Assembly: GCA_937868675.1 (NCBI GenBank)
Contig: CALMNJ010000579.1
Span: 1-5,450 of the forward strand
DNA length: 5,450 nucleotides
Reading direction: 5' to 3'
DNA from: an uncultured Bacteroidota bacterium
Lineage (GTDB): Bacteria; Bacteroidota; Bacteroidia; B-17B0; Aurantibacillaceae
The notes beneath the pieces were generated by a model. The model ran no database searches and was not told the DNA's origin. It saw nothing but the letters and a program-made list of their open reading frames with translations. Shown here one piece after another: positions 1 to 5,450 of the stretch. Position 1 is the first letter of the stretch. The number at the start of each line of letters is the position of its first letter. The translations under genes and the position numbers were made by a program.

Positions 1-2637
1 GGAAAACAGGATGCTATTATTGCCAAATTTGATCCAAACCTCAGCCAGTTATTGTATTCCACTTATCTGGGGGGCAGTTCCAACGAAAGCGGAAATTCAC
101 TTATTGTTACAACAGGTCTTGAAGTTTATGCAACAGGCGGAACATGCAGCCCTAATTTTCCTGTTACTGCCGGGGCCAGTCAAATAAGCTACGCTGGCGG
201 TAAGAGTGATGCTTATATTGTGCATTTGAGTGCCGCAGGTAACCAGTTGTTGCATTCTACTTTTGTAGGCACCAATGATTACGATCAATCGTACTTTGTT
301 CAAAGCGACAAATACGACAGGATTTATGTGTATGGTCAGTCGCTCGGCAATATGCCCGTTATAAATACGGCAACGCCCGCTTTGCCATACCACAACACCG
401 GCACTCACCAGTTCATACAGCGCTTTAACAAAACACTGGGCGCAATGAACCTTTCTACCGTGTTTGGAAGCAGCACGACCCACATGGATGTGTCGCCGTG
501 CGCCTTTTCAGTTGATAAATGCAACAATATTTATCTTTCCGGCTGGGGAGGCGATCTTATCAACCAAACCTATGCAACCGTTAACATGCCTCTTTTTCAG
601 GCTACCCAGGCAAGTACAGATGGGTTCGACTTTTATTTCATGGGGCTCGATTCAAGCGCTTCTGCGCTGAAATATGGTTCTTATTTTGGTGGAAATCAAA
701 GCGCTGAGCATGTTGACGGAGGAACCTCCCGTTTTGACCCCCGGGGGAAAATATACCAGTCGGCCTGCGCAGGTTGTGGGGGCAACGATGATTTTCCGGT
801 TACACCGGGTTCGTGGCCCAATACACCTGGCGATCCTAATCATAGCCTCAATTGCAATAACGGCGTTGTAAAGCTTGACTTTCAGTTGCAATTGTCTATT
901 GCTACTATCAACACCGCTTCATTAGGCGTTTGCGCAAACACTCCGGTAACATTTACCAGCGCCAACCAGCCTTCAAATCCCGGTGCAACAACAAAATGGT
1001 TTTTGAATAACGCTCTCGTTAGCACATCGGGCTACACGACGGCTTTTACCTTCACTGCACCTGGAAATTATACCGTGTCGCTTGTTGTCAACGACAACCT
1101 TACCTGCAATATAAAGGATAGTACCATTTCTTATGTTACCGTGTTCGCCAGACCCACCGCAGTAATCAGTTCAACTTATGCGCAATGCAGCACCACTGTG
1201 GCACTCAGCAATACGGTTACAGGAAGCGCAGCCACCAGCAGCATTTCATGGAATTTTGGAGATAGTAGCCCTTTGTCAACGCAAAATAATCCGTTACATA
1301 CCTATGCAAACAGTGGAACTTATATAGTTTCATTTACGGCCAACGATGCCCACGGCTGTTCTGATTTAAAAACACTAACGGTTACGGTGTTTGATTTTAA
1401 ACCTTCTGTAGCTCCTGGTGCCACCATTTGTTATGGCAAAAGTGTGAACTTAAACGCCGGCGGTGGAACTACCTATACCTGGTTGCCCGGAACAGGCTTA
1501 AATAATAATCAAACCTCATCGCCCATTGCTTCACCGAGTGTAAGCACTGTTTATACGGTTAATATTGACAACAATACACCGGGTTACAAATGCTCACAAA
1601 GCTATACTACCGAGGTTCAGGTAAATCCGACGCCAACGACCGGGTTTTCGTTCACAATGAATCCATGCGGCGGGGGTTGTTATTTTGCCGATGCCTCAAA
1701 GGATGATGTGGTTGCCTGGAACTGGACCTTTGCATCAGCGGTCAGCAGTACCATTCAAAACCCTTATTACTTTTACGCGCAGGGCGGCACTTATACCATC
1801 TCACTTGTTTCTACAAACAGTTACGGCTGCAAAAGTGCCAAAGACTCCATTATCGTTATTCCCACCCCTGAACCAGTTACGGTAAACGGGGGCGGAATTA
1901 TTTGCAAGGGCGACCGGATACAACTCAATGCGAATGGCGGTATTGAATACGCCTGGTCGCCATCACTTACACTTGATTACCCTGGCATTTCGAGCCCGTA
2001 TGCCTCGCCAACGGTGAGCACAGAATACACGGTAAAAATAACCACTCAAAAATCAATGAACGGCAAAAACTGTGAATACGATCTCGTAGCAACAGTAAAT
2101 GTAATGGTACTCTCATCGGTACCTGTCAGCGCAAAGGCCGATCCGGTTATGATTGTTACAGGAAATACCAGCACCCTTACCTATAAGGGCGATGTTGGCG
2201 CAAATGTGAAGTGGTATCCTATTGGTAGCACACAGCCGCCAACAGGTTATACTGTTACGGCAAAACCAGATCGGCCTACAACATATACTGTTATTGCTAA
2301 CCGGGGACCTTGTACTGAAACGGTTTTGGTTCATGTAGATGCTTACAGCGAGGGCTGCCTGCAGCAGGACGTTTTTATCCCTAATACCTTTACGCCAAAC
2401 GGCGATGGTGATAACGATTTGTTGTTTGTAAGAAGTTATAAGGTTGACGAACTTTTCTTTGCTGTTTATAACCGCTGGGGCGAAGCCGTATTTGAAACAA
2501 ATGACAAAAGCAAAGGCTGGGACGGGCTTTACAAAGGTAAACTGGCCGAAGCAGGCGTGTATGGCTGGTATCTGAAGGCGCATTGTGCCAATGGCAGCGA
2601 TGCTTTTATGAAAGGCAACGTAACTCTGGTGCGATAA
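1..2637 (+). CDS. Large secreted surface protein, 3' part: SBBP-like repeats, PKD/Ig-like domains, T9SS type B sorting domain
   Basis: The reading frame is open from base 1 to the TAA at 2635-2637 (878 visible residues), so the true start lies upstream; the TTG at 52 is not a credible start because it falls inside a repeat. Residues 1 to about 290 hold four or more degenerate SBBP-type repeats, each with an 'AKFDP..' or 'VHLS..' strand followed by 'YSTYLGG', 'HSTFVG' or 'YGSYFGG'. They end in a Cys/Gly-rich stretch (SACAGCGGNDDFP, about 254-266). Six Ig-like/PKD domains follow: about 297-383, 384-464 (PKD, WNFGD at 417-421), 467-542, 544-620 (PKD), 623-703 and 707-786. Residues 790-878 are the gliding-motility-associated C-terminal domain (FIPNTFTPNGDGDND, then YNRWGEAVFE and GWDG). 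In Bacteroidota this domain directs export through the type IX system and cell-surface attachment. The product is therefore probably a large extracellular adhesin-like or structural protein; ligand and exact role cannot be inferred. No enzymatic domain is visible in this part. Confidence 0.9.
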   Translation, partial: GKQDAIIAKFDPNLSQLLYSTYLGGSSNESGNSLIVTTGLEVYATGGTCSPNFPVTAGASQISYAGGKSDAYIVHLSAAGNQLLHSTFVGTNDYDQSYFVQSDKYDRIYVYGQSLGNMPVINTATPALPYHNTGTHQFIQRFNKTLGAMNLSTVFGSSTTHMDVSPCAFSVDKCNNIYLSGWGGDLINQTYATVNMPLFQATQASTDGFDFYFMGLDSSASALKYGSYFGGNQSAEHVDGGTSRFDPRGKIYQSACAGCGGNDDFPVTPGSWPNTPGDPNHSLNCNNGVVKLDFQLQLSIATINTASLGVCANTPVTFTSANQPSNPGATTKWFLNNALVSTSGYTTAFTFTAPGNYTVSLVVNDNLTCNIKDSTISYVTVFARPTAVISSTYAQCSTTVALSNTVTGSAATSSISWNFGDSSPLSTQNNPLHTYANSGTYIVSFTANDAHGCSDLKTLTVTVFDFKPSVAPGATICYGKSVNLNAGGGTTYTWLPGTGLNNNQTSSPIASPSVSTVYTVNIDNNTPGYKCSQSYTTEVQVNPTPTTGFSFTMNPCGGGCYFADASKDDVVAWNWTFASAVSSTIQNPYYFYAQGGTYTISLVSTNSYGCKSAKDSIIVIPTPEPVTVNGGGIICKGDRIQLNANGGIEYAWSPSLTLDYPGISSPYASPTVSTEYTVKITTQKSMNGKNCEYDLVATVNVMVLSSVPVSAKADPVMIVTGNTSTLTYKGDVGANVKWYPIGSTQPPTGYTVTAKPDRPTTYTVIANRGPCTETVLVHVDAYSEGCLQQDVFIPNTFTPNGDGDNDLLFVRSYKVDELFFAVYNRWGEAVFETNDKSKGWDGLYKGKLAEAGVYGWYLKAHCANGSDAFMKGNVTLVR
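1150..2097 (+). repeat. Tandem duplication of a two-domain (PKD + Ig-like) unit within the surface protein
   Basis: Two consecutive units of about 158 residues (roughly 1150-1623 and 1624-2097) align at a constant offset. The PKD strands GTYIVSFTANDAHGC and GTYTISLVSTNSYGC lie 157 residues apart. The Trp-x-Phe cores (WNF and WTF) lie 158 apart. The Ig-like starts CYGKSVNLNAGGG and CKGDRIQLNANGG lie 158 apart. The ends SSPIASPSVSTVYTV and SSPYASPTVSTEYTV also lie 158 apart. The copies have clearly diverged, so this is an old duplication and not a recent or unstable repeat. Unit boundaries are approximate. Confidence 0.65.
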
Positions 2638-2640
2638 ATT

Positions 2641-2671
2641 TTTGCTTAAAAAAAGAAAATTAGTAAATTTG
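2641..2671 (+). promoter_or_regulatory. Bacteroidota housekeeping promoter for tRNA-His
   Basis: TTTG at 2641-2644 matches the Bacteroidota -33 element, and TAAATTTG at 2664-2671 matches the -7 consensus TAnnTTTG exactly. They are 19 bases apart, within the usual spacing for this promoter class. Transcription would begin about 5-8 bases past the -7 element, giving a leader of only a few bases before the mature tRNA end at 2683. The -33 element begins three bases after the stop codon of the surface-protein gene. Confidence 0.75.
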
Positions 2672-2682
2672 CCCCCCTAAAC

Positions 2683-2757
2683 GGTAGGTATAGCTCAGTT
2701 GGTTAGAGCATCAGATTGTGGTTCTGAGGGTCGTCGGTTCGAATCCGATTACTTACC
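2683..2757 (+). tRNA. tRNA-His (GTG anticodon)
   Basis: The cloverleaf folds completely by eye. The acceptor stem pairs 2684-2690 with 2750-2756 (one G-U). The D arm contains AGCTCAGTTGGTTAGAGC. The anticodon stem TCAGA/TCTGA (2711-2715 and 2723-2727) closes the loop TTGTGGT, which places anticodon GTG at 2718-2720. The T stem GTCGG/CCGAT (one G-U) closes the loop TTCGAAT. The additional 5' base G-1 (2683) faces discriminator C73 (2757), the identity element recognised by histidyl-tRNA synthetase, which independently supports the histidine assignment. The following bases are CCG, so the CCA end is not fully encoded and must be completed by the CCA-adding enzyme. Confidence 0.97.
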
Positions 2758-2767
2758 CCGAAAAAAC

Positions 2768-2797
2768 AAAAAGGCCGCCGTGTTGCGGCTTTTTTTT
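2768..2797 (+). terminator. Intrinsic terminator of the tRNA-His unit
   Basis: The left arm AAAAAGGCCGC (2768-2778) pairs with the right arm GCGGCTTTTTT (2785-2795) around the loop CGTGTT. This gives a GC-rich core with one G-U pair, extended by A-U pairs. The right arm runs into a tract of eight T (2790-2797). It begins 10 bases after the tRNA. Because no other terminator is seen after the surface-protein gene, it probably also stops read-through from that gene. Confidence 0.9.
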
Positions 2798-2853
2798 ATT
2801 CTCAAACGACCCTTCCTGACTTTGATTCATACAAGACTTTCCTGTGTTTATTA

Positions 2854-2878
2854 AATCCTGGTTACACCTTACAGGATT
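2854..2878. repeat. 7-bp inverted repeat in the kmo leader
   Basis: AATCCTG (2854-2860) and CAGGATT (2872-2878) are perfect inverted copies separated by 11 bases, ending 31 bases before the kmo ATG. No T tract follows, so it does not look like a terminator. It could be an operator half-site pair or a leader hairpin, or it could be chance. The rest of the 2798-2909 gap is AT-rich and shows no other recognisable element and no convincing promoter. Confidence 0.35.
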
Positions 2879-2909
2879 ATTCCACTTAGATTATTATTAA
2901 ATTTAGCTC

Positions 2910-4253
2910 ATGAACAAAAATGTAACCATTGTTGGTGCCGGGCTGGTGGGCTCCCTGCTTTCTATTTATCTGGCCAGGCGAGGCTATAAAATTAATATTT
3001 ATGAGCGCCGAGCGGATATGCGCAAAACAGCCATAAGTGCAGGGCGATCTATCAATTTGGCCCTCAGCGACCGGGGCTGGCGGGGTTTGAAGGGAGTGGG
3101 TATTGACGAGGATATTAAAAAAATTGCCATCCCCATGTATGGCCGCTACATTCACAACCGCGATGGTTCAACGGCTTACCAGCCTTATGGCAAAGATACA
3201 CAGGCCATTTATTCGGTATCACGGGCGGAAATAAATATGAAGTTGATGGATCTGGCCGAAGAAAAAACCGGCGTTAAAATTCATTTCAACGAGCGCTGCG
3301 CGAATATTAACCGAAACACCCTTACCGCCGATTTTGAGAATATTGAAAATAACACGTGTTCGAGTGTGCAAAGCGATCTGTTGTTTGGTGCCGATGGCGC
3401 ATTTGCCGCTTCACGTCTCAATATGCAGTTGCAAAACGACCGGTTTGAGTACAACCAGCATTACATTGACTGCGGATATAAAGAGTTGATCATTCCACCC
3501 GGCCCCGGTGACAAGTTCATGATCGAAAAAAACGCCTTGCACATTTGGCCAAGAGGCAGTTTTATGATGATTGCCTTACCCAATCCGGATGGAAATTTTA
3601 CCTGCACCCTGTTTCTGCAGTTTGAAGGCGAAAAATCGTTTGAGAAGTTAAAAACCCGCGACGCGGTACAAGCTTTTTTTGAAGCCGAGTTTCCCGATGC
3701 TGTGCCCTTGATGCCAAGCTTGCTGGACGATTTTTTTGCAAATCCAACCTCATCTCTGGTAACCGTAAAGTGCTACCCCTGGACCTTTGACAACCGTATT
3801 GCACTTATTGGTGATGCGGCTCACGCCATTGTTCCATTTTACGGTCAGGGCATGAACTGTGGTTTTGAAGATTGCGTAGTGCTGAATGACCTGATTGAAA
3901 AACATGGGGAGGACTGGACTAAAATAATGCCACAATATCAGAATTTGCGAAAGCCCGATGGCGATGCCATTGCCGATTTAGCCATCGCAAATTTTATTGA
4001 AATGCGTGATAAAACCGCCGACCCCGTTTTTTTACTTCAAAAAAAAATAGAAGCACGATTTTCGGAAAAGTACCCCGAAAAGTGGACACCGCTGTACACC
4101 ATGGTAACCTACAGCCCGCACATCCGATACAGCACTGCACAAAGTGAAGGCCAGCGGCAGCAACAGATTATGGATAAAGTAATGCAGATGCCTGATATTG
4201 CGGCAAAATGGGATTCGGACGAAGTAGAAAAGGAAATACTAAAACTACTCTGA
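2910..4253 (+). CDS. kmo: Kynurenine 3-monooxygenase (FAD-dependent)
   Basis: This enzyme hydroxylates L-kynurenine to 3-hydroxykynurenine using NADPH and O2, in tryptophan breakdown and the route to quinolinate and NAD. The 447 residues are close to the bacterial family length. The N-terminal FAD-binding GxGxxG is GAGLVG (9-14). The family signature GRSINLALSDRG is at 45-56, GADGAFAASR at 160-169, and the second FAD motif GDAAHAIVPFYGQGMN at 301-316. By motif alignment from memory, the kynurenine-contacting residues of the human and Pseudomonas enzymes are all present: R79, Y93, N361, E364 and Y396. The protein ends at KEILKLL without the C-terminal membrane anchor of the animal enzyme, so it is probably soluble. 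The ATG at 2910 lies eight residues ahead of the FAD motif, as expected for a true start; no Shine-Dalgarno is seen, as is usual in this phylum. The next gene begins 5 bases after the stop. No other kynurenine-pathway gene is visible here. Confidence 0.95.
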   Translation: MNKNVTIVGAGLVGSLLSIYLARRGYKINIYERRADMRKTAISAGRSINLALSDRGWRGLKGVGIDEDIKKIAIPMYGRYIHNRDGSTAYQPYGKDTQAIYSVSRAEINMKLMDLAEEKTGVKIHFNERCANINRNTLTADFENIENNTCSSVQSDLLFGADGAFAASRLNMQLQNDRFEYNQHYIDCGYKELIIPPGPGDKFMIEKNALHIWPRGSFMMIALPNPDGNFTCTLFLQFEGEKSFEKLKTRDAVQAFFEAEFPDAVPLMPSLLDDFFANPTSSLVTVKCYPWTFDNRIALIGDAAHAIVPFYGQGMNCGFEDCVVLNDLIEKHGEDWTKIMPQYQNLRKPDGDAIADLAIANFIEMRDKTADPVFLLQKKIEARFSEKYPEKWTPLYTMVTYSPHIRYSTAQSEGQRQQQIMDKVMQMPDIAAKWDSDEVEKEILKLL

Positions 4254-4258
4254 AAAAA

Positions 4259-4906
4259 ATGCACGGAATTCATGAAATGATATTTGATGATGGGGTTAAG
4301 CTTCTAGTATCGTTGTGCCTTGGCGCACTTATTGGTGCCGAGCGTGAGTACAAAGGACGTAACATTGGTTTCCGTACCATTATACTCATCACACTTGGTT
4401 CATGCTTTTTCACCATCATTTCGTATAGCCTTGGTGCGGGCACTGATCCAGGCCGTTTGGCCTCAAACATTGTAACCGGTGTGGGGTTTTTGGGTGCAGG
4501 CGCAATTTTCAGAGATGGAATAAGCGTAAAAGGTATAACCACGGCCTCTATTATATGGATTAGTGCGGCTATTGGAATGTCCTGCGGTATTGGTCAGTTT
4601 CAGTTTGCCACTCTCGTAACAGCTTTTGTTTTGGTTATTCTGATTGGTTTCACCGGAGTTCAAAAGTTCATCGATAACTATAATAAGGAAATGACGTATC
4701 GTATTACTATTCCAAACAGTGAAGAAGTAAAAAATGCACTTGAGAAAGATATTATAAGTTGCCGGCTTAAGTATTACTGGGAACATCTTGAGAAAAAAGA
4801 ATCCGACCTCATCGTTCATTACAAAGTGCGCGGAGCCGAAAATAATCATGAAAAATTTTTAAGCCTTTTACTTTCAAGCAGCTCTGTAAAACACTTTGAT
4901 GTTTAG
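4259..4906 (+). CDS. MgtC/SapB family inner-membrane protein
   Basis: The 215 residues begin with about five hydrophobic segments (roughly 11-27, 39-58, 69-84, 92-108 and 114-136). They carry the family signatures GALIGAEREYKG (22-33), GFRTIILITLG (37-47), GVGFLGAGAIFRDG (74-87) and VKGITTASIIW (90-100). A soluble tail (about 145-215) matches the position of the ACT-like cytoplasmic domain found in many members. The family is linked to growth at low Mg2+ and, in Salmonella, to inhibition of the F-type ATPase; the role of environmental Bacteroidota members is not established. I chose the ATG at 4259, 5 bases after the kmo stop and preceded by seven A, giving a normal family length. An ATG at 4277, with GGA about 9 bases upstream, is a possible alternative. 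The frame is also open upstream into kmo, but those residues do not resemble the family. Tight spacing suggests co-transcription with kmo. Confidence 0.92.
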   Translation: MHGIHEMIFDDGVKLLVSLCLGALIGAEREYKGRNIGFRTIILITLGSCFFTIISYSLGAGTDPGRLASNIVTGVGFLGAGAIFRDGISVKGITTASIIWISAAIGMSCGIGQFQFATLVTAFVLVILIGFTGVQKFIDNYNKEMTYRITIPNSEEVKNALEKDIISCRLKYYWEHLEKKESDLIVHYKVRGAENNHEKFLSLLLSSSSVKHFDV

Positions 4907-4944
4907 TTAAGTGTTTGATTTTCAGTTAATTTATTTTAAGTGTT
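4889..4944. repeat. Inverted and direct repeat cluster between mgtC and the sigma-factor gene
   Basis: AAACACTT (4889-4896) and AAGTGTTT (4909-4916) form a perfect 8-bp inverted repeat with a 12-base loop that spans the mgtC stop codon. TTAAGTGTT occurs twice as an exact direct repeat, at 4907-4915 and 4936-4944, starting 29 bases apart. The second copy ends two bases before the -35 element of the ECF-type promoter. The hairpin could be a weak terminator for kmo-mgtC, but only a short T-rich stretch (GATTTTCAG) follows. The direct repeats could be a binding site. The remainder of the 4907-4986 gap is covered by the promoter entry. Confidence 0.45.
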
Positions 4945-4946
4945 GG

Positions 4947-4972
4947 TGTAACAAAATAAGCACTTGTACGTC
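4947..4972 (+). promoter_or_regulatory. ECF-sigma-type promoter, probably autoregulatory
   Basis: TGTAAC (4947-4952) carries the AAC core of ECF -35 elements, and CGTC (4969-4972, continuing TTA) matches the common ECF -10 motif. They are separated by 16 bases, the usual spacing for this class. The expected start site is about 7 bases downstream (near 4979), leaving a leader of only about 8 bases before the GTG at 4987. The placement directly before a sigma-factor gene fits the autoregulation usual for ECF factors. No comparably good TTTG/TAnnTTTG promoter is seen here. Confidence 0.6.
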
Positions 4973-4986
4973 TTACCTTCAAACGA

Positions 4987-5450
4987 GTGAATCTGAACGA
5001 TTATAACCAATGCGTGGATGCACATGCCGATGGGGTGTTCAGATTTGTGCTGAAGCACATCCGCGATAAAGACACGGCGCGGGATATTGTTCAGGATTCG
5101 TTCGAAAAAATGTGGCGGAAACTGGAAGGTATTGATGCCGCAAAATCAAAAACATATTTATTTACCACTGCGTATCACACATTGGTGGATTACACCCGGA
5201 AAGCGTCCAGGAAAGCTCCATTTACAGAAGTGGATCACAACGAACATTATCACCAGAAACAATACAGCGACCTGAAGGAAGTGCTTAACAGGGCGCTTGA
5301 GCAACTTCCGGAGATACAAAAAACGGTGGTTATGCTCCGGGATTATGAAGGTTATGATTACGAAGAGATAGGGGAAATAACAGGCCTTAACGAAAGTCAG
5401 GTTAAAGTTTATATATTCAGAGCACGCACGTTTTTAAAAAATTACCTTGG
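4987..5450 (+). CDS. ECF RNA polymerase sigma factor, 3' end cut by the window
   Basis: The 154 complete codons remain open at the window edge; relatives of about 160-180 residues suggest little is missing. Region 2 spans about 9-73, with the core-binding signature DIVQDSFEKMW at 33-43. A linker rich in His and charged residues follows (74-96). Region 4 lies at about 100-150, with the helix-turn-helix YEEIGEITGLNESQVKVYI (125-143) and the family phrase LPEIQKTVVMLRDYEGY before it. No sigma region 3 is present, which defines the ECF class. The GTG at 4987 is chosen because an in-frame TAA lies at 4957-4959, no ATG occurs in frame before residue 42, and the start sits just after a plausible ECF promoter. 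The protein would redirect RNA polymerase to a stress or envelope regulon. An anti-sigma partner is often encoded next, but that region is outside the window. Confidence 0.93.
   Translation, partial: MNLNDYNQCVDAHADGVFRFVLKHIRDKDTARDIVQDSFEKMWRKLEGIDAAKSKTYLFTTAYHTLVDYTRKASRKAPFTEVDHNEHYHQKQYSDLKEVLNRALEQLPEIQKTVVMLRDYEGYDYEEIGEITGLNESQVKVYIFRARTFLKNYL

Noticed and set aside
97..483. Open antisense frame of 128 codons opposite the SBBP-like repeats
   Set aside because: It lies wholly inside the sense coding sequence and has a low-complexity Cys/Val-rich translation without recognisable motifs.
2113..2583. Open antisense frame of 156 codons opposite the 3' end of the surface-protein gene
   Set aside because: It overlaps a convincing domain-bearing gene completely, its translation resembles no family I know, and no promoter or start context supports it.
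2758..2760. Encoded CCA end of the tRNA
   Set aside because: The bases after discriminator C73 are CCG, so the terminal A is missing; the gene ends at 2757.
2898..2905. TAAATTTA as a -7 element for kmo
   Set aside because: It resembles TAnnTTTG, but transcription would begin at the ATG itself and no TTTG lies at the right distance upstream. The pair TTTG 2821 / TGTGTTTA 2843 is also too poor a match to call.
4208..4258. N-terminal extension of MgtC overlapping kmo
   Set aside because: The frame is open but the 17 extra residues are polar and basic, unlike MgtC N-termini, and the ATG at 4259 follows kmo directly with an A-rich leader.
4463..4849. Open antisense frame of 128 codons opposite mgtC
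   Set aside because: The sense strand encodes a clear MgtC-family protein here; the reverse frame shows no motifs.
5087..5275. Plus-strand frame of 62 codons inside the sigma-factor gene
   Set aside because: It is in a different frame from the well-supported ECF sigma protein and has no family resemblance.
1..5450. CRISPR array, insertion sequence, phage or defence genes
   Set aside because: I saw no regularly spaced repeats, terminal inverted repeats, transposase motifs or defence-related domains on either strand.

Overview
The window looks like a chromosomal segment of a Bacteroidota member, probably a free-living lineage near Chitinophagales/Sphingobacteriales. Four signs point there: a large cell-surface protein ending in the gliding-motility/type IX secretion (T9SS type B) C-terminal domain, a tRNA promoter of the Bacteroidota TTTG / TAnnTTTG type, start codons preceded by A-rich sequence rather than Shine-Dalgarno motifs, and an ECF sigma factor of a type common in that phylum. 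The genus cannot be fixed from this sequence alone. All recognised genes lie on the + strand.

Layout. (1) Bases 1-2637 hold the 3' part of a very long secreted protein gene: SBBP-type beta-propeller-like repeats, then six PKD/Ig-like domains (four of them forming a duplicated two-domain unit), then the T9SS type B sorting domain. Its start lies upstream of the window. (2) Bases 2641-2797 form a compact tRNA-His unit with its own promoter, tRNA and intrinsic terminator. No terminator is visible between the surface-protein gene and this unit, so the tRNA terminator may end both transcripts. (3) Bases 2798-2909 are a short AT-rich leader with a 7-bp inverted repeat. (4) Bases 2910-4253 encode kynurenine 3-monooxygenase, with every substrate-binding residue I can recall present. 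An MgtC/SapB-family membrane protein follows 5 bases later (4259-4906) and is probably co-transcribed. (5) Bases 4907-4986 are a short regulatory gap with a repeated 9-mer, a hairpin and a good ECF-type promoter. (6) Bases 4987-5450 encode an ECF sigma factor starting at GTG and cut by the window end.

How the parts relate. The surface protein, the tRNA, the kmo-mgtC pair and the sigma factor look like independent transcription units. The kmo product would act in oxygen-dependent tryptophan breakdown or de novo NAD synthesis via quinolinate. No other gene of that pathway is in the window, and the tie to MgtC is positional only. The sigma factor is probably autoregulated, because the promoter in front of it is of the kind ECF factors recognise.

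I see no CRISPR array, insertion sequence, phage gene or clearly undescribed system. The most useful observations are the ECF promoter with its repeat cluster, the slippage-prone A9 tract in kmo, the kmo-mgtC pairing, and the domain duplication in the surface protein.
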